From contig DATDRQ010000169.1 in assembly GCA_035291645.1 (NCBI GenBank), positions 1 to 5,810 on the forward strand: 5,810 nucleotides of DNA, written 5' to 3'. A program made the position numbers and the translations under genes. The stretch comes from DATDRQ01 sp035291645 (GTDB taxonomy: Bacteria > Chloroflexota > Anaerolineae > Anaerolineales > UBA4823). Shown here piece after piece: positions 1 through 5,810 of this stretch. The notes under the pieces were generated by a model. The model made no database searches and had not been told where the DNA came from. It saw nothing but the letters and a program-made list of their open reading frames with translations. Every line of letters begins with the position of its first letter. Positions within the stretch are counted from its first letter, which is position 1.

Positions 1-1
1 A

Positions 2-1675
2 AATAACATAATTCAATGGCAGCCGTCTGGGGAAGCCGTCGAAGTTGTTGATATTGCAGAATGGGACACTTCCGATCTCACCTCTGCAATAGCTCCGACC
101 CAGCTAGGAGTCACTCAAGAGGGAAACGGTTGGATGTTGTACACCTCGCCAGGCGGTGGTTCGGAGCTTATCTGGGTAACTCTGGCGGACCAGACGCTCG
201 GTATGGTCGATTATGAAAAAAGCAGTGCAATTCTGGTCGACCAGAAGTCGGATTTGATCGCGTATGTCTGCGGCGGCGAATCATTCGATGAACGCACCGC
301 CGAATGTGCAGCCTTGAACCCGGGGAGTGAAGAACCTTTATGGAAGATAGACCTTGGGAATAGTGGACGCGTGAGAGGCGGCTTGTGGCATAAAGGAAGG
401 TTATTCGTAACGACCGACTCTGGGATGATCTTTGCAATCAAGGAGACCACTACAGAAAGGGTAGATCCGGCTGCACCTGCCGATTCATCCCCTGCGAGAC
501 CCAGGCAGCAAGGGTTGGTATGGGAGTACGCTTTTCCAGAGAAACTACTCGGAGGGGTTCTCCCATTCAGCGATAGTCAAGGATCATTGTATGCCATCTC
601 AGAGAACCTCACCCTGTACGCGTTGAACTCCGACGGTAAATTTATGTATTCAACGCCGCTCCCGACCGGGCTTTTCCGAATAGAACCAGATTCTGAATCC
701 GGTTATCTTTATCCGACCGTCCTTCAAGACGGAACGGTTGTCATCGTATCGGACAAGAATACGGTTTACGGAATAGGTCGAGATGGCGGGATCGAGTGGG
801 AACAAACATTAGAAGCGCAGCCGGCGTCGTGGCCCGTCGAAACCGAGGATGGGAGGTTGTATATCTTGGATAAGAATGCAGGCCTATCTTCGTTCGATTC
901 GCATGGCATGAAATGGGCATTCCGTTCGAAGGCAGCCACGCATACTGCTACTGGACCAGTCGTCGGCCCAGACGGAGGAGTGTTCTTCACGGTCACCGAT
1001 CTCACTAAAGGCATCGTCCAGGCAGTCAGCCCTGAAGGGCTGGGGCTCTGGACCACCCAGGCAACAACACCTCTTTTCTATAAACCTTTGGAAGTCAGCC
1101 CGGATGGGAAATACATATTTCTGAAAGAAGACATCTTCGATGTGAAAACCGGAGCCCTGGTTGATTACGAGCCACCCGACCGTGTGGAACGATTCGTCAG
1201 CGGACACGATGGCCGCACTTACCTGGTAACCAGCAGCTCAATTATTGAGTGGATTCCAGGACCAAATGGATTCGAGATTGGCCGGTCGGTAAACTGGGAT
1301 ACCAGCAGGCGCCGCAATTTTCGTCCCGATGTCCAGGTGGATAAGAATCAGGTGATCTGGATAAACTACTTCGAGCAGCTGGTGTGGCTTAATTTCGACG
1401 GGCAAGTGTTGGGACAAAAGACTCCAAATTTCGACAGCGGTAGTTTGAATCGCTATGACTTTCCAAACGGACTGTTTATAGAGTGCCAGCGGGACAGGGC
1501 CACGGAGGTATTGACTTGCACCGCGATTACCCCGGGTAAAGGAGATCTGATCTGGCAGGTCGAGGTAGCCGGTGTACCAAACTTTGAGCCAGGCCAGGCA
1601 ACCATCGAAGACGACTACTTACTTGTCCTGTCCGAGGATCAGGTCCTTTCCAAGTATTTTATCGGTCTGCCCTGA
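2..1675 (+). CDS. PQQ/WD40-like beta-propeller protein, 5' end missing
   Basis: The frame is open from base 2 with no stop, so the gene starts upstream of the window; the ATG at 134 is internal. 557 residues are visible. The protein is built from repeated beta-strand units with the pattern 'LYALNSDG...', 'VYGIGRDGGIEWE', 'LSSFDSHGMKWAF', 'VQAVSPEGLGLW', typical of PQQ/WD40-like propeller blades. Counting from Met134, a Pro/Arg-rich linker follows residue ~105, and there are two matching cysteine blocks: C46-x11-C58-AALNPG near the start and C451-x10-C462-TAITPG near the end. Paired cysteines suggest disulfides and an extracytoplasmic location, but any signal peptide lies outside the window. 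No catalytic residues are recognisable; the role is probably binding or scaffolding. True PQQ binding is not implied. The fold class is fairly sure, the function unknown. Confidence 0.8.
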   Translation, partial: NNIIQWQPSGEAVEVVDIAEWDTSDLTSAIAPTQLGVTQEGNGWMLYTSPGGGSELIWVTLADQTLGMVDYEKSSAILVDQKSDLIAYVCGGESFDERTAECAALNPGSEEPLWKIDLGNSGRVRGGLWHKGRLFVTTDSGMIFAIKETTTERVDPAAPADSSPARPRQQGLVWEYAFPEKLLGGVLPFSDSQGSLYAISENLTLYALNSDGKFMYSTPLPTGLFRIEPDSESGYLYPTVLQDGTVVIVSDKNTVYGIGRDGGIEWEQTLEAQPASWPVETEDGRLYILDKNAGLSSFDSHGMKWAFRSKAATHTATGPVVGPDGGVFFTVTDLTKGIVQAVSPEGLGLWTTQATTPLFYKPLEVSPDGKYIFLKEDIFDVKTGALVDYEPPDRVERFVSGHDGRTYLVTSSSIIEWIPGPNGFEIGRSVNWDTSRRRNFRPDVQVDKNQVIWINYFEQLVWLNFDGQVLGQKTPNFDSGSLNRYDFPNGLFIECQRDRATEVLTCTAITPGKGDLIWQVEVAGVPNFEPGQATIEDDYLLVLSEDQVLSKYFIGLP

Positions 1676-1724
1676 GGTAAACAAGCTGGTTTTTTCGAGT
1701 CTCAGAAGCCCTTCTATATCATCG

Positions 1725-1745
1725 AGCCCGGATTGAATCCGGGCT
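1725..1745 (+). other. 9-bp stem-loop after the propeller gene
   Basis: AGCCCGGAT at 1725-1733 pairs perfectly with ATCCGGGCT at 1737-1745 around a 3-nt loop (TGA). It lies 50 bp past the propeller stop and could end that transcript or protect its 3' end. No T-tract follows on either strand, so it is not a standard Rho-independent terminator. A GANTC site (GAATC, 1735-1739) spans the loop and the right arm. Confidence 0.45.
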
Positions 1746-1782
1746 AACACAACAGGTATAGGATTCCTGAATAACTTGTGGA

Positions 1783-1795
1783 TACCAGCCTGGTA
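1783..1795. promoter_or_regulatory. Palindrome upstream of the methylase promoter
   Basis: TACCAG-C-CTGGTA is a perfect 6-bp inverted repeat about one centre base. It ends 27 bp before the proposed -35 box of the methylase gene, where an activator or repressor dimer could bind. A 1-nt loop cannot form an RNA hairpin, so DNA-protein recognition is the only likely role. A chance occurrence cannot be ruled out. Confidence 0.2.
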
Positions 1796-1822
1796 AGCGC
1801 ATCTGCCTGGCGGGCTTATTCC

Positions 1823-1851
1823 TTGCACGCAAGCTGTTTTTACATTATAGT
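1823..1851 (+). promoter_or_regulatory. Predicted sigma70-like promoter of the methylase gene
   Basis: TTGCAC (1823-1828, three of six matches to TTGACA) is followed after exactly 17 bp by TATAGT (1846-1851, five of six matches to TATAAT). Transcription would begin near 1858-1862, at or a few bases before the GTG at 1862. This makes the mRNA leaderless or nearly so, and argues against the upstream GTG at 1778, which would lie before the promoter. Confidence 0.45.
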
Positions 1852-1861
1852 TACCCCCATA

Positions 1862-2968
1862 GTGGATGCGAATCTGCCGTTCGACCAAATTCTTTTGGGG
1901 GATTGTATAGAGGTTCTGTCCTCACTCCCAGAGAAATCCATCGACCTGGTTTTTGCAGACCCACCCTATAACTTACAACTCCAGGGGGACTTGTGGCGTC
2001 CCAACCTGACTCGCGTCGATGCCGTCACTGACGATTGGGATAAGTTCACCGACCTTCAGGCATACGATACTTTTTCCAAGGCATGGCTGCTGGCCTGCCG
2101 GCGCGTTTTGAAGGATACCGGCACGATTTGGGTAATAGGAACGTACCATAACATTTTTCGTTTAGGCAACCTGATGCAAGATCTCGGGTTCTGGTTCCTC
2201 AATGACGTAATCTGGATCAAGACCAACCCGATGCCGAACTTTCGCGGGGTACGCTTCACGAATGCTCACGAAACTCTGATCTGGGCCTCAAAGTCGAAAG
2301 GACAGAGGTACACTTTCAATCATTACGCGATGAAATCGATGAACGATGGCTTGCAGATGCGCAGCGACTGGTACCTGCCGATCTGCTCGGGAGCCGAGAG
2401 AATCCGGGTGAATGGAAAAAAAGCCCACTCGACTCAAAAACCTGAAGCGCTGCTTTACAGGATTATCCTCGCTTCGAGTAACCCTGGCGAGGTGGTTCTC
2501 GATCCGTTCTTTGGTTCAGGTACGACCGGCGTCGTCGCTAAGAATCTCCACCGCCATTGGATCGGCATCGAACGAGATCCCGACAACGTCGATCTGGGGC
2601 GCGCCCGCATTGATACCGTCATCCCTGCGCCCTACGATCCCGTTGTATTCGACACCCGCAGCGTAAAGCAGCGGCAGGGACGTCTCCCATTCAGCCGTTT
2701 GCTCGAAGAAGGGTGTCTGACCCCCGGTCAGGCGCTTTTCTTCCATGGAGACCGGGACCGTCATGCCAGGGTTAAGCCAGATGGAACACTAATATTTGAT
2801 GGAATAGAAGGTTCAATCCACCAGGTAGGTCGCTATCTTTTGAACGGCAGCCCTTGCAACGGGTGGGAGACCTGGTACTATGAGACAGAGTCAGGTGAAT
2901 TGCGCCTGATCGACGAACTACGCCGGGAAATACTCAGCCGAGGTGCGCCGGAAGAACCGGAACCATAA
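1862..2968 (+). CDS. ccrM: CcrM-like adenine-N6 DNA methyltransferase (probable GANTC specificity)
   Basis: Transfers a methyl group from S-adenosylmethionine to adenine N6 in DNA. With the GTG at 1862 the protein is 368 aa, near the ~358 of Caulobacter CcrM. Catalytic motif IV DPPYNLQL (33-40) precedes SAM-binding motif I DPFFGSGTT (214-222), the beta-class order. Between them are blocks close to CcrM: WVIGTYHNIFR (90-100), NPMPNF (122-127), NAHETLIWASKS (134-145), QMRSDW (165-170) and STQKPEALLYR (190-200). The C-terminal domain (~275-357), with GSIHQVG and CNGW, matches the RAMA-like DNA-binding tail of CcrM, so GANTC is the likely target. A longer frame opens at GTG 1778, just after a stop at 1772, but the extra 28 residues have no CcrM counterpart and would contain the promoter. 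Neither start has a clear Shine-Dalgarno. No cognate endonuclease of known type is adjacent, which suggests a solitary methylase. Confidence 0.92.
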   Translation: MDANLPFDQILLGDCIEVLSSLPEKSIDLVFADPPYNLQLQGDLWRPNLTRVDAVTDDWDKFTDLQAYDTFSKAWLLACRRVLKDTGTIWVIGTYHNIFRLGNLMQDLGFWFLNDVIWIKTNPMPNFRGVRFTNAHETLIWASKSKGQRYTFNHYAMKSMNDGLQMRSDWYLPICSGAERIRVNGKKAHSTQKPEALLYRIILASSNPGEVVLDPFFGSGTTGVVAKNLHRHWIGIERDPDNVDLGRARIDTVIPAPYDPVVFDTRSVKQRQGRLPFSRLLEEGCLTPGQALFFHGDRDRHARVKPDGTLIFDGIEGSIHQVGRYLLNGSPCNGWETWYYETESGELRLIDELRREILSRGAPEEPEP

Positions 2969-3060
2969 TTCCCTCAACCTTTCGGTTTATTATCCATCGA
3001 AAACGGCAAGGAAACCAATCAGGGACAGGTTAGATCTGATAACCCTTTCAACGAACTGCT

Positions 3061-4176
3061 ATGATCCTAATCGATAAGGGTATAACTGACCTGGTTGCTG
3101 GTTATGACCGAATTTACCAGGCGGAAAGCATCTTACACCGCCGCTGGCGCCAACCGCTGCTCCTGGCTTATTCCCGCCGCCGGCAAGTCTTCGAAGCAGA
3201 GCTGTCAGAATCCCGCCATCGGTCTGATGAATTTGCGGCTCGCTTTCGCATCGGGATCTGGTTGTCGAGCATCCTGCTCATCCTTGGAGCCGTTGCCCTG
3301 CCTGCACTGATCCTTTTGGGTGAGCTGGGCAGTCTACGAGGGCCATTGCTCTGTTTTGCACCGTTGCTGATCTTAGCCGGTCTGAACGGTTGGGCTTTGT
3401 TGGCAATGCTTTGGATGTGGCAGAAGGAACGAAAAAAACCAGTCCCCCCTCCGAACCCTTTAGAAAAAAGGAACACCACAGAAATATTCGCGGAGTGGCG
3501 CGAAAGTTTCCGCGGAGAATTGTTGATGAACGAGAGAGACGAAGATACCTCTGGTATTTATCACCTGATCGCGCGCTTGTTGCCTCTAGATTCACATGCT
3601 TACCTTCTATACGGGCTCCAGATAGACGAGAACGAGCAGGTGGACGTCCTAGTAGTGGGGTCATGGGGGATTTGGGTTTTCGAAGTAAAAAATCTCAATG
3701 GAGTCATCCGGTGGAGCGAAGGCGTTTGGACTAAAAGTCGAGGCGTCCACCGCCTGCAAAGAGACGAACAGGTCGAAATCGCCCGGGGTGATCAGGCTTT
3801 CGAGTCAGTCTGGAGCTGCAAGGCGAAACAGGTTACCGAGAACATCGAGAGCAGTATTCCGGAATTAATTGCCGGGAATCCTAAGGTTGCGCGGGTGCGT
3901 GGCGGCTTGGTGTTCACCCACCCGCAGGCTCGTTTTGTAATCTCGCCGGGTGTGCCCTTTAATTGGGGTGTGCCCAAGTTCTGGATAGAGAAGCTGGGGG
4001 GAATCCCTGTGGTCCCGGGCTTCGACGAGCGCACCACCCTCCGAATCTTAGAAGCGCTTCTCTGCCGCCACCAGGAACTTACCAACCCTAGCCGGCTGAG
4101 ATCATTGGATAAACAGGCCGAGAGATTGGTCCGCCAATCCGAAGACCAGTTAAAATCCTGGATTGCAGAGGTATAA
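3061..4176 (+). CDS. Membrane-anchored NERD-domain (nuclease-related) protein
   Basis: 371 aa. An Arg-rich N-terminal helical region (1-63) leads into two hydrophobic segments (about 64-87 and 94-120) joined by a short loop. A basic stretch QKERKKP and a proline run follow, then a soluble region with a NERD core at about 165-225. The key stretch is VDVLVVGSWGIWVFEVKN: D195, E208 and K210 fit the D...ExK pattern of PD-(D/E)XK nucleases. The usual glutamate of the first NERD helix is not evident (Ser164 may occupy its place), so activity is uncertain. Charges flanking the helices suggest that both ends face the cytoplasm. The start is secure: an in-frame TAA at 3040 and no other start codon before ATG 3061. 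No Shine-Dalgarno is visible in the 18 bases upstream. It lies 92 bp after the methylase gene. NERD proteins are suspected to act on DNA; the substrate here is unknown. Confidence 0.8.
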   Translation: MILIDKGITDLVAGYDRIYQAESILHRRWRQPLLLAYSRRRQVFEAELSESRHRSDEFAARFRIGIWLSSILLILGAVALPALILLGELGSLRGPLLCFAPLLILAGLNGWALLAMLWMWQKERKKPVPPPNPLEKRNTTEIFAEWRESFRGELLMNERDEDTSGIYHLIARLLPLDSHAYLLYGLQIDENEQVDVLVVGSWGIWVFEVKNLNGVIRWSEGVWTKSRGVHRLQRDEQVEIARGDQAFESVWSCKAKQVTENIESSIPELIAGNPKVARVRGGLVFTHPQARFVISPGVPFNWGVPKFWIEKLGGIPVVPGFDERTTLRILEALLCRHQELTNPSRLRSLDKQAERLVRQSEDQLKSWIAEV

Positions 4177-4229
4177 GGTCAAATCAATTATCTATCGCAT
4201 CAAGGGGGAAAGGTAGGCATAATATCCTA

Positions 4230-4258
4230 TTGAAATCATCGCAATTGCCAAATAAAAT
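4230..4258 (+). promoter_or_regulatory. Predicted sigma70-like promoter of the lipoprotein gene
   Basis: TTGAAA (4230-4235) and TAAAAT (4253-4258) each match the -35 and -10 consensus in five of six positions, with an ideal 17-bp spacer. Transcription would start near 4265, leaving an untranslated leader of about 118 nt before ATG 4383. It is the best promoter match in the window and implies that the lipoprotein gene is expressed separately from the NERD gene. Confidence 0.55.
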
Positions 4259-4343
4259 GATAACTGGATAAAGTAACGCCCGCTACCCGTTATTATCAGA
4301 GCCGTAGTCTTAATTCCAAACCCCAGATAGGGCGGGGGAGCTA

Positions 4344-4367
4344 TATGTACCGGATCACCAGTACATA
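4344..4367 (+). promoter_or_regulatory. Inverted repeat abutting the lipoprotein ribosome-binding site
   Basis: TATGTAC (4344-4350) and GTACATA (4361-4367) form a perfect 7-bp inverted repeat with a 10-nt centre. The right arm ends immediately before the Shine-Dalgarno at 4368. In the mRNA it could fold into a hairpin that affects ribosome access; in DNA it could be an operator. The stem is AT-rich and only moderately stable. Confidence 0.35.
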
Positions 4368-4374
4368 GGGAGGA
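4368..4374 (+). promoter_or_regulatory. Strong Shine-Dalgarno, lipoprotein gene
   Basis: GGGAGGA lies 8 nt before ATG 4383, an ideal spacing, and fixes that start. It is the only clear Shine-Dalgarno among the four gene starts visible in the window. Confidence 0.75.
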
Positions 4375-4382
4375 TTGCCCCT

Positions 4383-5027
4383 ATGAAGATTTGGACTGCT
4401 ATTCCATCGCTAATGGGATTCATACTGGCTGCCTGCACAACCCAGATACCGACCCCATCACAAGCCGAGATCCAGTTCCTGGCTGCTCAGACCCTCGAAT
4501 CAAACCAAGAAGTTCCGTTCAGACAGCCTCCAGACAGGATAATTGCTACGGATTGGGCTTCCCCAACGCCAACGTTGATCCCTCCGGCAGGGATTCGACC
4601 TGCAAGCTCCCCGGATAGTTTCAATATTGCTACCCAGATCGCCATGCCGAAACAGGGCCCAGAATTGAGCCGCATCTACGGCTTATCAGTCCTCGATGAC
4701 GGAAGCCTGCTCGTTACGATAGAGATCTCGCCTTTGCCCGGCAGCGCTTTCTTGGCTGAACTTGGTGCAGACACGCTGCAATGCAATACCCTCCCGGAGT
4801 ACCGAAACCGGATCTTTTGTCACGGATCCGTTTCGAATTATGACTTGATCCAATCCTTCCGCCTATACCAGGAGGGAAAAGTCGATCCAGTGTTCGTCAG
4901 CGACCTTTGGGTCCCAGCCATTCCAGATTCCGGTCTCGAAACTTCTTCGAATGGTTTTCTTAATGAAGACCAGGAAAGCACACCTATTCCCATCAATATC
5001 CAGGTAACTCCTGACCTCACCCCCTGA
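4383..5027 (+). CDS. Secreted lipoprotein of unknown function
   Basis: 214 aa. A short N-terminus with Lys2 and a hydrophobic core (4-17) ends in the lipobox LAAC, so Cys18 should be lipid-modified after signal peptidase II cleavage and anchor the protein outside the cytoplasmic membrane. A Pro/Thr/Ser-rich tether (SPTPTLIPP, about 60-68) follows. A compact, probably beta-rich domain covers about 95-180, with two cysteines, C134 and C146, that may form a disulfide. The tail is again rich in Pro and Thr. I recognise no named family and no catalytic motif. It has its own predicted promoter and a strong ribosome-binding site. The propeller protein at the left end also has closely spaced cysteine pairs, but no functional link is shown. 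That it is a gene and a lipoprotein is confident; its role is unknown. Confidence 0.8.
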   Translation: MKIWTAIPSLMGFILAACTTQIPTPSQAEIQFLAAQTLESNQEVPFRQPPDRIIATDWASPTPTLIPPAGIRPASSPDSFNIATQIAMPKQGPELSRIYGLSVLDDGSLLVTIEISPLPGSAFLAELGADTLQCNTLPEYRNRIFCHGSVSNYDLIQSFRLYQEGKVDPVFVSDLWVPAIPDSGLETSSNGFLNEDQESTPIPINIQVTPDLTP

Positions 5028-5077
5028 CCTTTTTAAGACAACCTCAATTTTACTTACTCAATTGAAAAAAAGACCTT

Positions 5078-5087
5078 TGACCGGTCA
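5078..5087. promoter_or_regulatory. Perfect 10-bp palindrome upstream of the dynamin gene
   Basis: TGACCGGTCA reads identically on both strands and lies about 36 bp before the extended -10 element at 5123, close to the -35 region. The position suits a dimeric regulator. No second copy was seen in the window, and no regulator gene is adjacent. Confidence 0.25.
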
Positions 5088-5122
5088 CTGTCATGATTCG
5101 CCTCGGTGAGCGGCTACTACTT

Positions 5123-5131
5123 TGGTATACT
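5123..5131 (+). promoter_or_regulatory. Extended -10 promoter element of the dynamin gene
   Basis: TGGTATACT fits the extended -10 form TGnTATAAT with one mismatch in the hexamer; no good -35 box lies 17 bp upstream, as is common for this class. Transcription from it would start near 5138 and give a leader of about 50 nt. A second -10-like hexamer, CATAAT at 5175-5180, lies only 8 bp before ATG 5189 and is an alternative. Confidence 0.4.
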
Positions 5132-5188
5132 AATTAATATTTGGGGAATTCATTCCAAGTGGTTTTATCCGAGACATAATCATTGGCT

Positions 5189-5810
5189 ATGCGTATTTTA
5201 TCTGAAAATCAAACCGCTTTTCTCAACCAGGAACGCCATTTGCTGAATGATCTGCGCTTTCAGCTGGCGAAATTTAATGCCTCTACAGAAGATCTGGACG
5301 CCCTGGCTGCTTCTATCCGCCAGCTTGACGAATTATTCCTGCTCGTGATCGTCGGGGAATTTAACGCCGGCAAAAGCGCCTTCATTAACGCGTTATTAGG
5401 CCAGGCCTTGCTAAAAGAAGGTGTGACCCCAACCACCACTCAGATCACGATCCTCCAATTCGGCGAAGAGGTTAAACGCCAGCCGCTCGATCACAATCAA
5501 AGCCTCCTGAACCTGCCAGCAGACTTCCTTCAAGAGATCAGTATTGTCGATACACCAGGTACAAACACCATCATTCGTGAACACGAGGCGCTTACCTCAC
5601 AATTCGTGCCGCGCGCAGACCTGATCTTGTTCGTCACCTCCGCCGACCGGCCTTTCACCGAAAGCGAGCGAGCTTTCCTTGAGAAACTGCGCAACTGGGG
5701 GAAAAAAGTCGTCATCGTGTTGAATAAGATCGATATTCTCCAGAACGATGACGAGCTGGATCAAATCGCAAAATTTATCCTGGAGAATTCCAAGTATCTG
5801 CTCGGGATGA
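5189..5810 (+). CDS. Bacterial dynamin-like GTPase, 3' end missing
   Basis: The frame runs open to the right edge; 207 residues are visible. It begins with a helical segment (about 1-48) followed by a GTPase domain with all core motifs: G1 GEFNAGKS (56-63), G2 TPTT (80-83), G3 DTPG (121-124) and G4 NKID (179-182). The forms GEFNAGKSAFINALLG and GVTPTTTQIT are typical of the Dynamin_N family, as in cyanobacterial BDLP and the plant FZL group. Such proteins bind and remodel membranes through helical stalk and paddle regions, which here would lie beyond the window. An in-frame TAA at 5177-5179 limits the start to ATG 5189 or TTG 5183; ATG is preferred. There is no good Shine-Dalgarno. Family placement is sure; the role (membrane repair, fission or phage resistance) cannot be decided from this half. 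Confidence 0.88.
   Translation, partial: MRILSENQTAFLNQERHLLNDLRFQLAKFNASTEDLDALAASIRQLDELFLLVIVGEFNAGKSAFINALLGQALLKEGVTPTTTQITILQFGEEVKRQPLDHNQSLLNLPADFLQEISIVDTPGTNTIIREHEALTSQFVPRADLILFVTSADRPFTESERAFLEKLRNWGKKVVIVLNKIDILQNDDELDQIAKFILENSKYLLGM

Noticed and set aside
884..1207. Minus-strand open frame of 107 codons inside the propeller gene
   Set aside because: It lies wholly within a longer gene with clear blade repeats, and its translation shows no recognisable motif or start signal.
1690..1695. T-run (six T) after the propeller gene as an intrinsic terminator
   Set aside because: Only a 4-bp stem can be drawn before it, too weak for a terminator.
1778..1861. N-terminal extension of the methylase from GTG 1778
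   Set aside because: The 28 extra residues have no counterpart in CcrM, include the predicted promoter, and there is no Shine-Dalgarno at 1778.
3038..3043. GATAAC as a -10 box for the NERD gene
   Set aside because: Only four of six matches and no -35 box at 16-18 bp; too weak to list as a promoter.
3278..3734. Overlapping open frames on both strands inside the NERD gene
   Set aside because: Their products are rich in Arg, Ser and Pro with no domain pattern, as expected for shadows of the real frame.
1862..4176. Methylase plus NERD protein as a classical type II restriction-modification pair
   Set aside because: The NERD protein is membrane-anchored, lacks an evident target-recognition region and does not resemble HinfI-type endonucleases.
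5044..5065. AT-rich inverted repeat TCAATT/AATTGA after the lipoprotein gene
   Set aside because: A 6-bp AT stem with a 10-nt loop followed by an A-run, not a T-run, is too weak for a terminator on the + strand.

Overview
The window holds five protein genes, all on the + strand and none overlapping. GC content looks close to 50%. The first gene is cut by the left edge and the last by the right edge. In order they are: the C-terminal part of a PQQ/WD40-type beta-propeller protein, an adenine DNA methyltransferase closely resembling CcrM (GANTC type), a membrane-anchored NERD-domain protein, a small secreted lipoprotein, and the N-terminal GTPase half of a bacterial dynamin-like protein. No tRNA, rRNA, CRISPR array, transposase or integrase was seen.

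The organism is bacterial. A lipoprotein with Pro/Thr-rich linkers, a large propeller protein with paired cysteines and a BDLP/FZL-like dynamin would fit a Chloroflexota (Anaerolineae-like) genome. This is inference from gene style, not from a marker gene, and is held loosely.

Layout: the propeller gene ends at 1675. A 186-bp gap follows, with a perfect 9-bp stem-loop and three GANTC sites. A sigma70-like promoter ends just before a GTG at 1862 that I take as the methylase start; this gives 368 aa, near the CcrM length, and implies a leaderless or almost leaderless mRNA. The methylase ends at 2968. After 92 bp comes the NERD gene (3061-4176), with no Shine-Dalgarno. A 206-bp gap then carries a good TTGAAA-17-TAAAAT promoter, a 7-bp inverted repeat and a strong Shine-Dalgarno for the lipoprotein gene (4383-5027). 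A 161-bp gap with a perfect 10-bp palindrome and an extended -10 element precedes the dynamin gene (from 5189).

Gaps of 92-206 bp and separate promoter signals suggest several transcription units rather than one operon. No restriction enzyme of a known type adjoins the methylase, so it looks like a solitary, possibly epigenetic, enzyme. The NERD protein next to it has a PD-(D/E)XK-like core and two membrane helices. A link between the two is possible but unproven, and nothing here amounts to a demonstrated new system.
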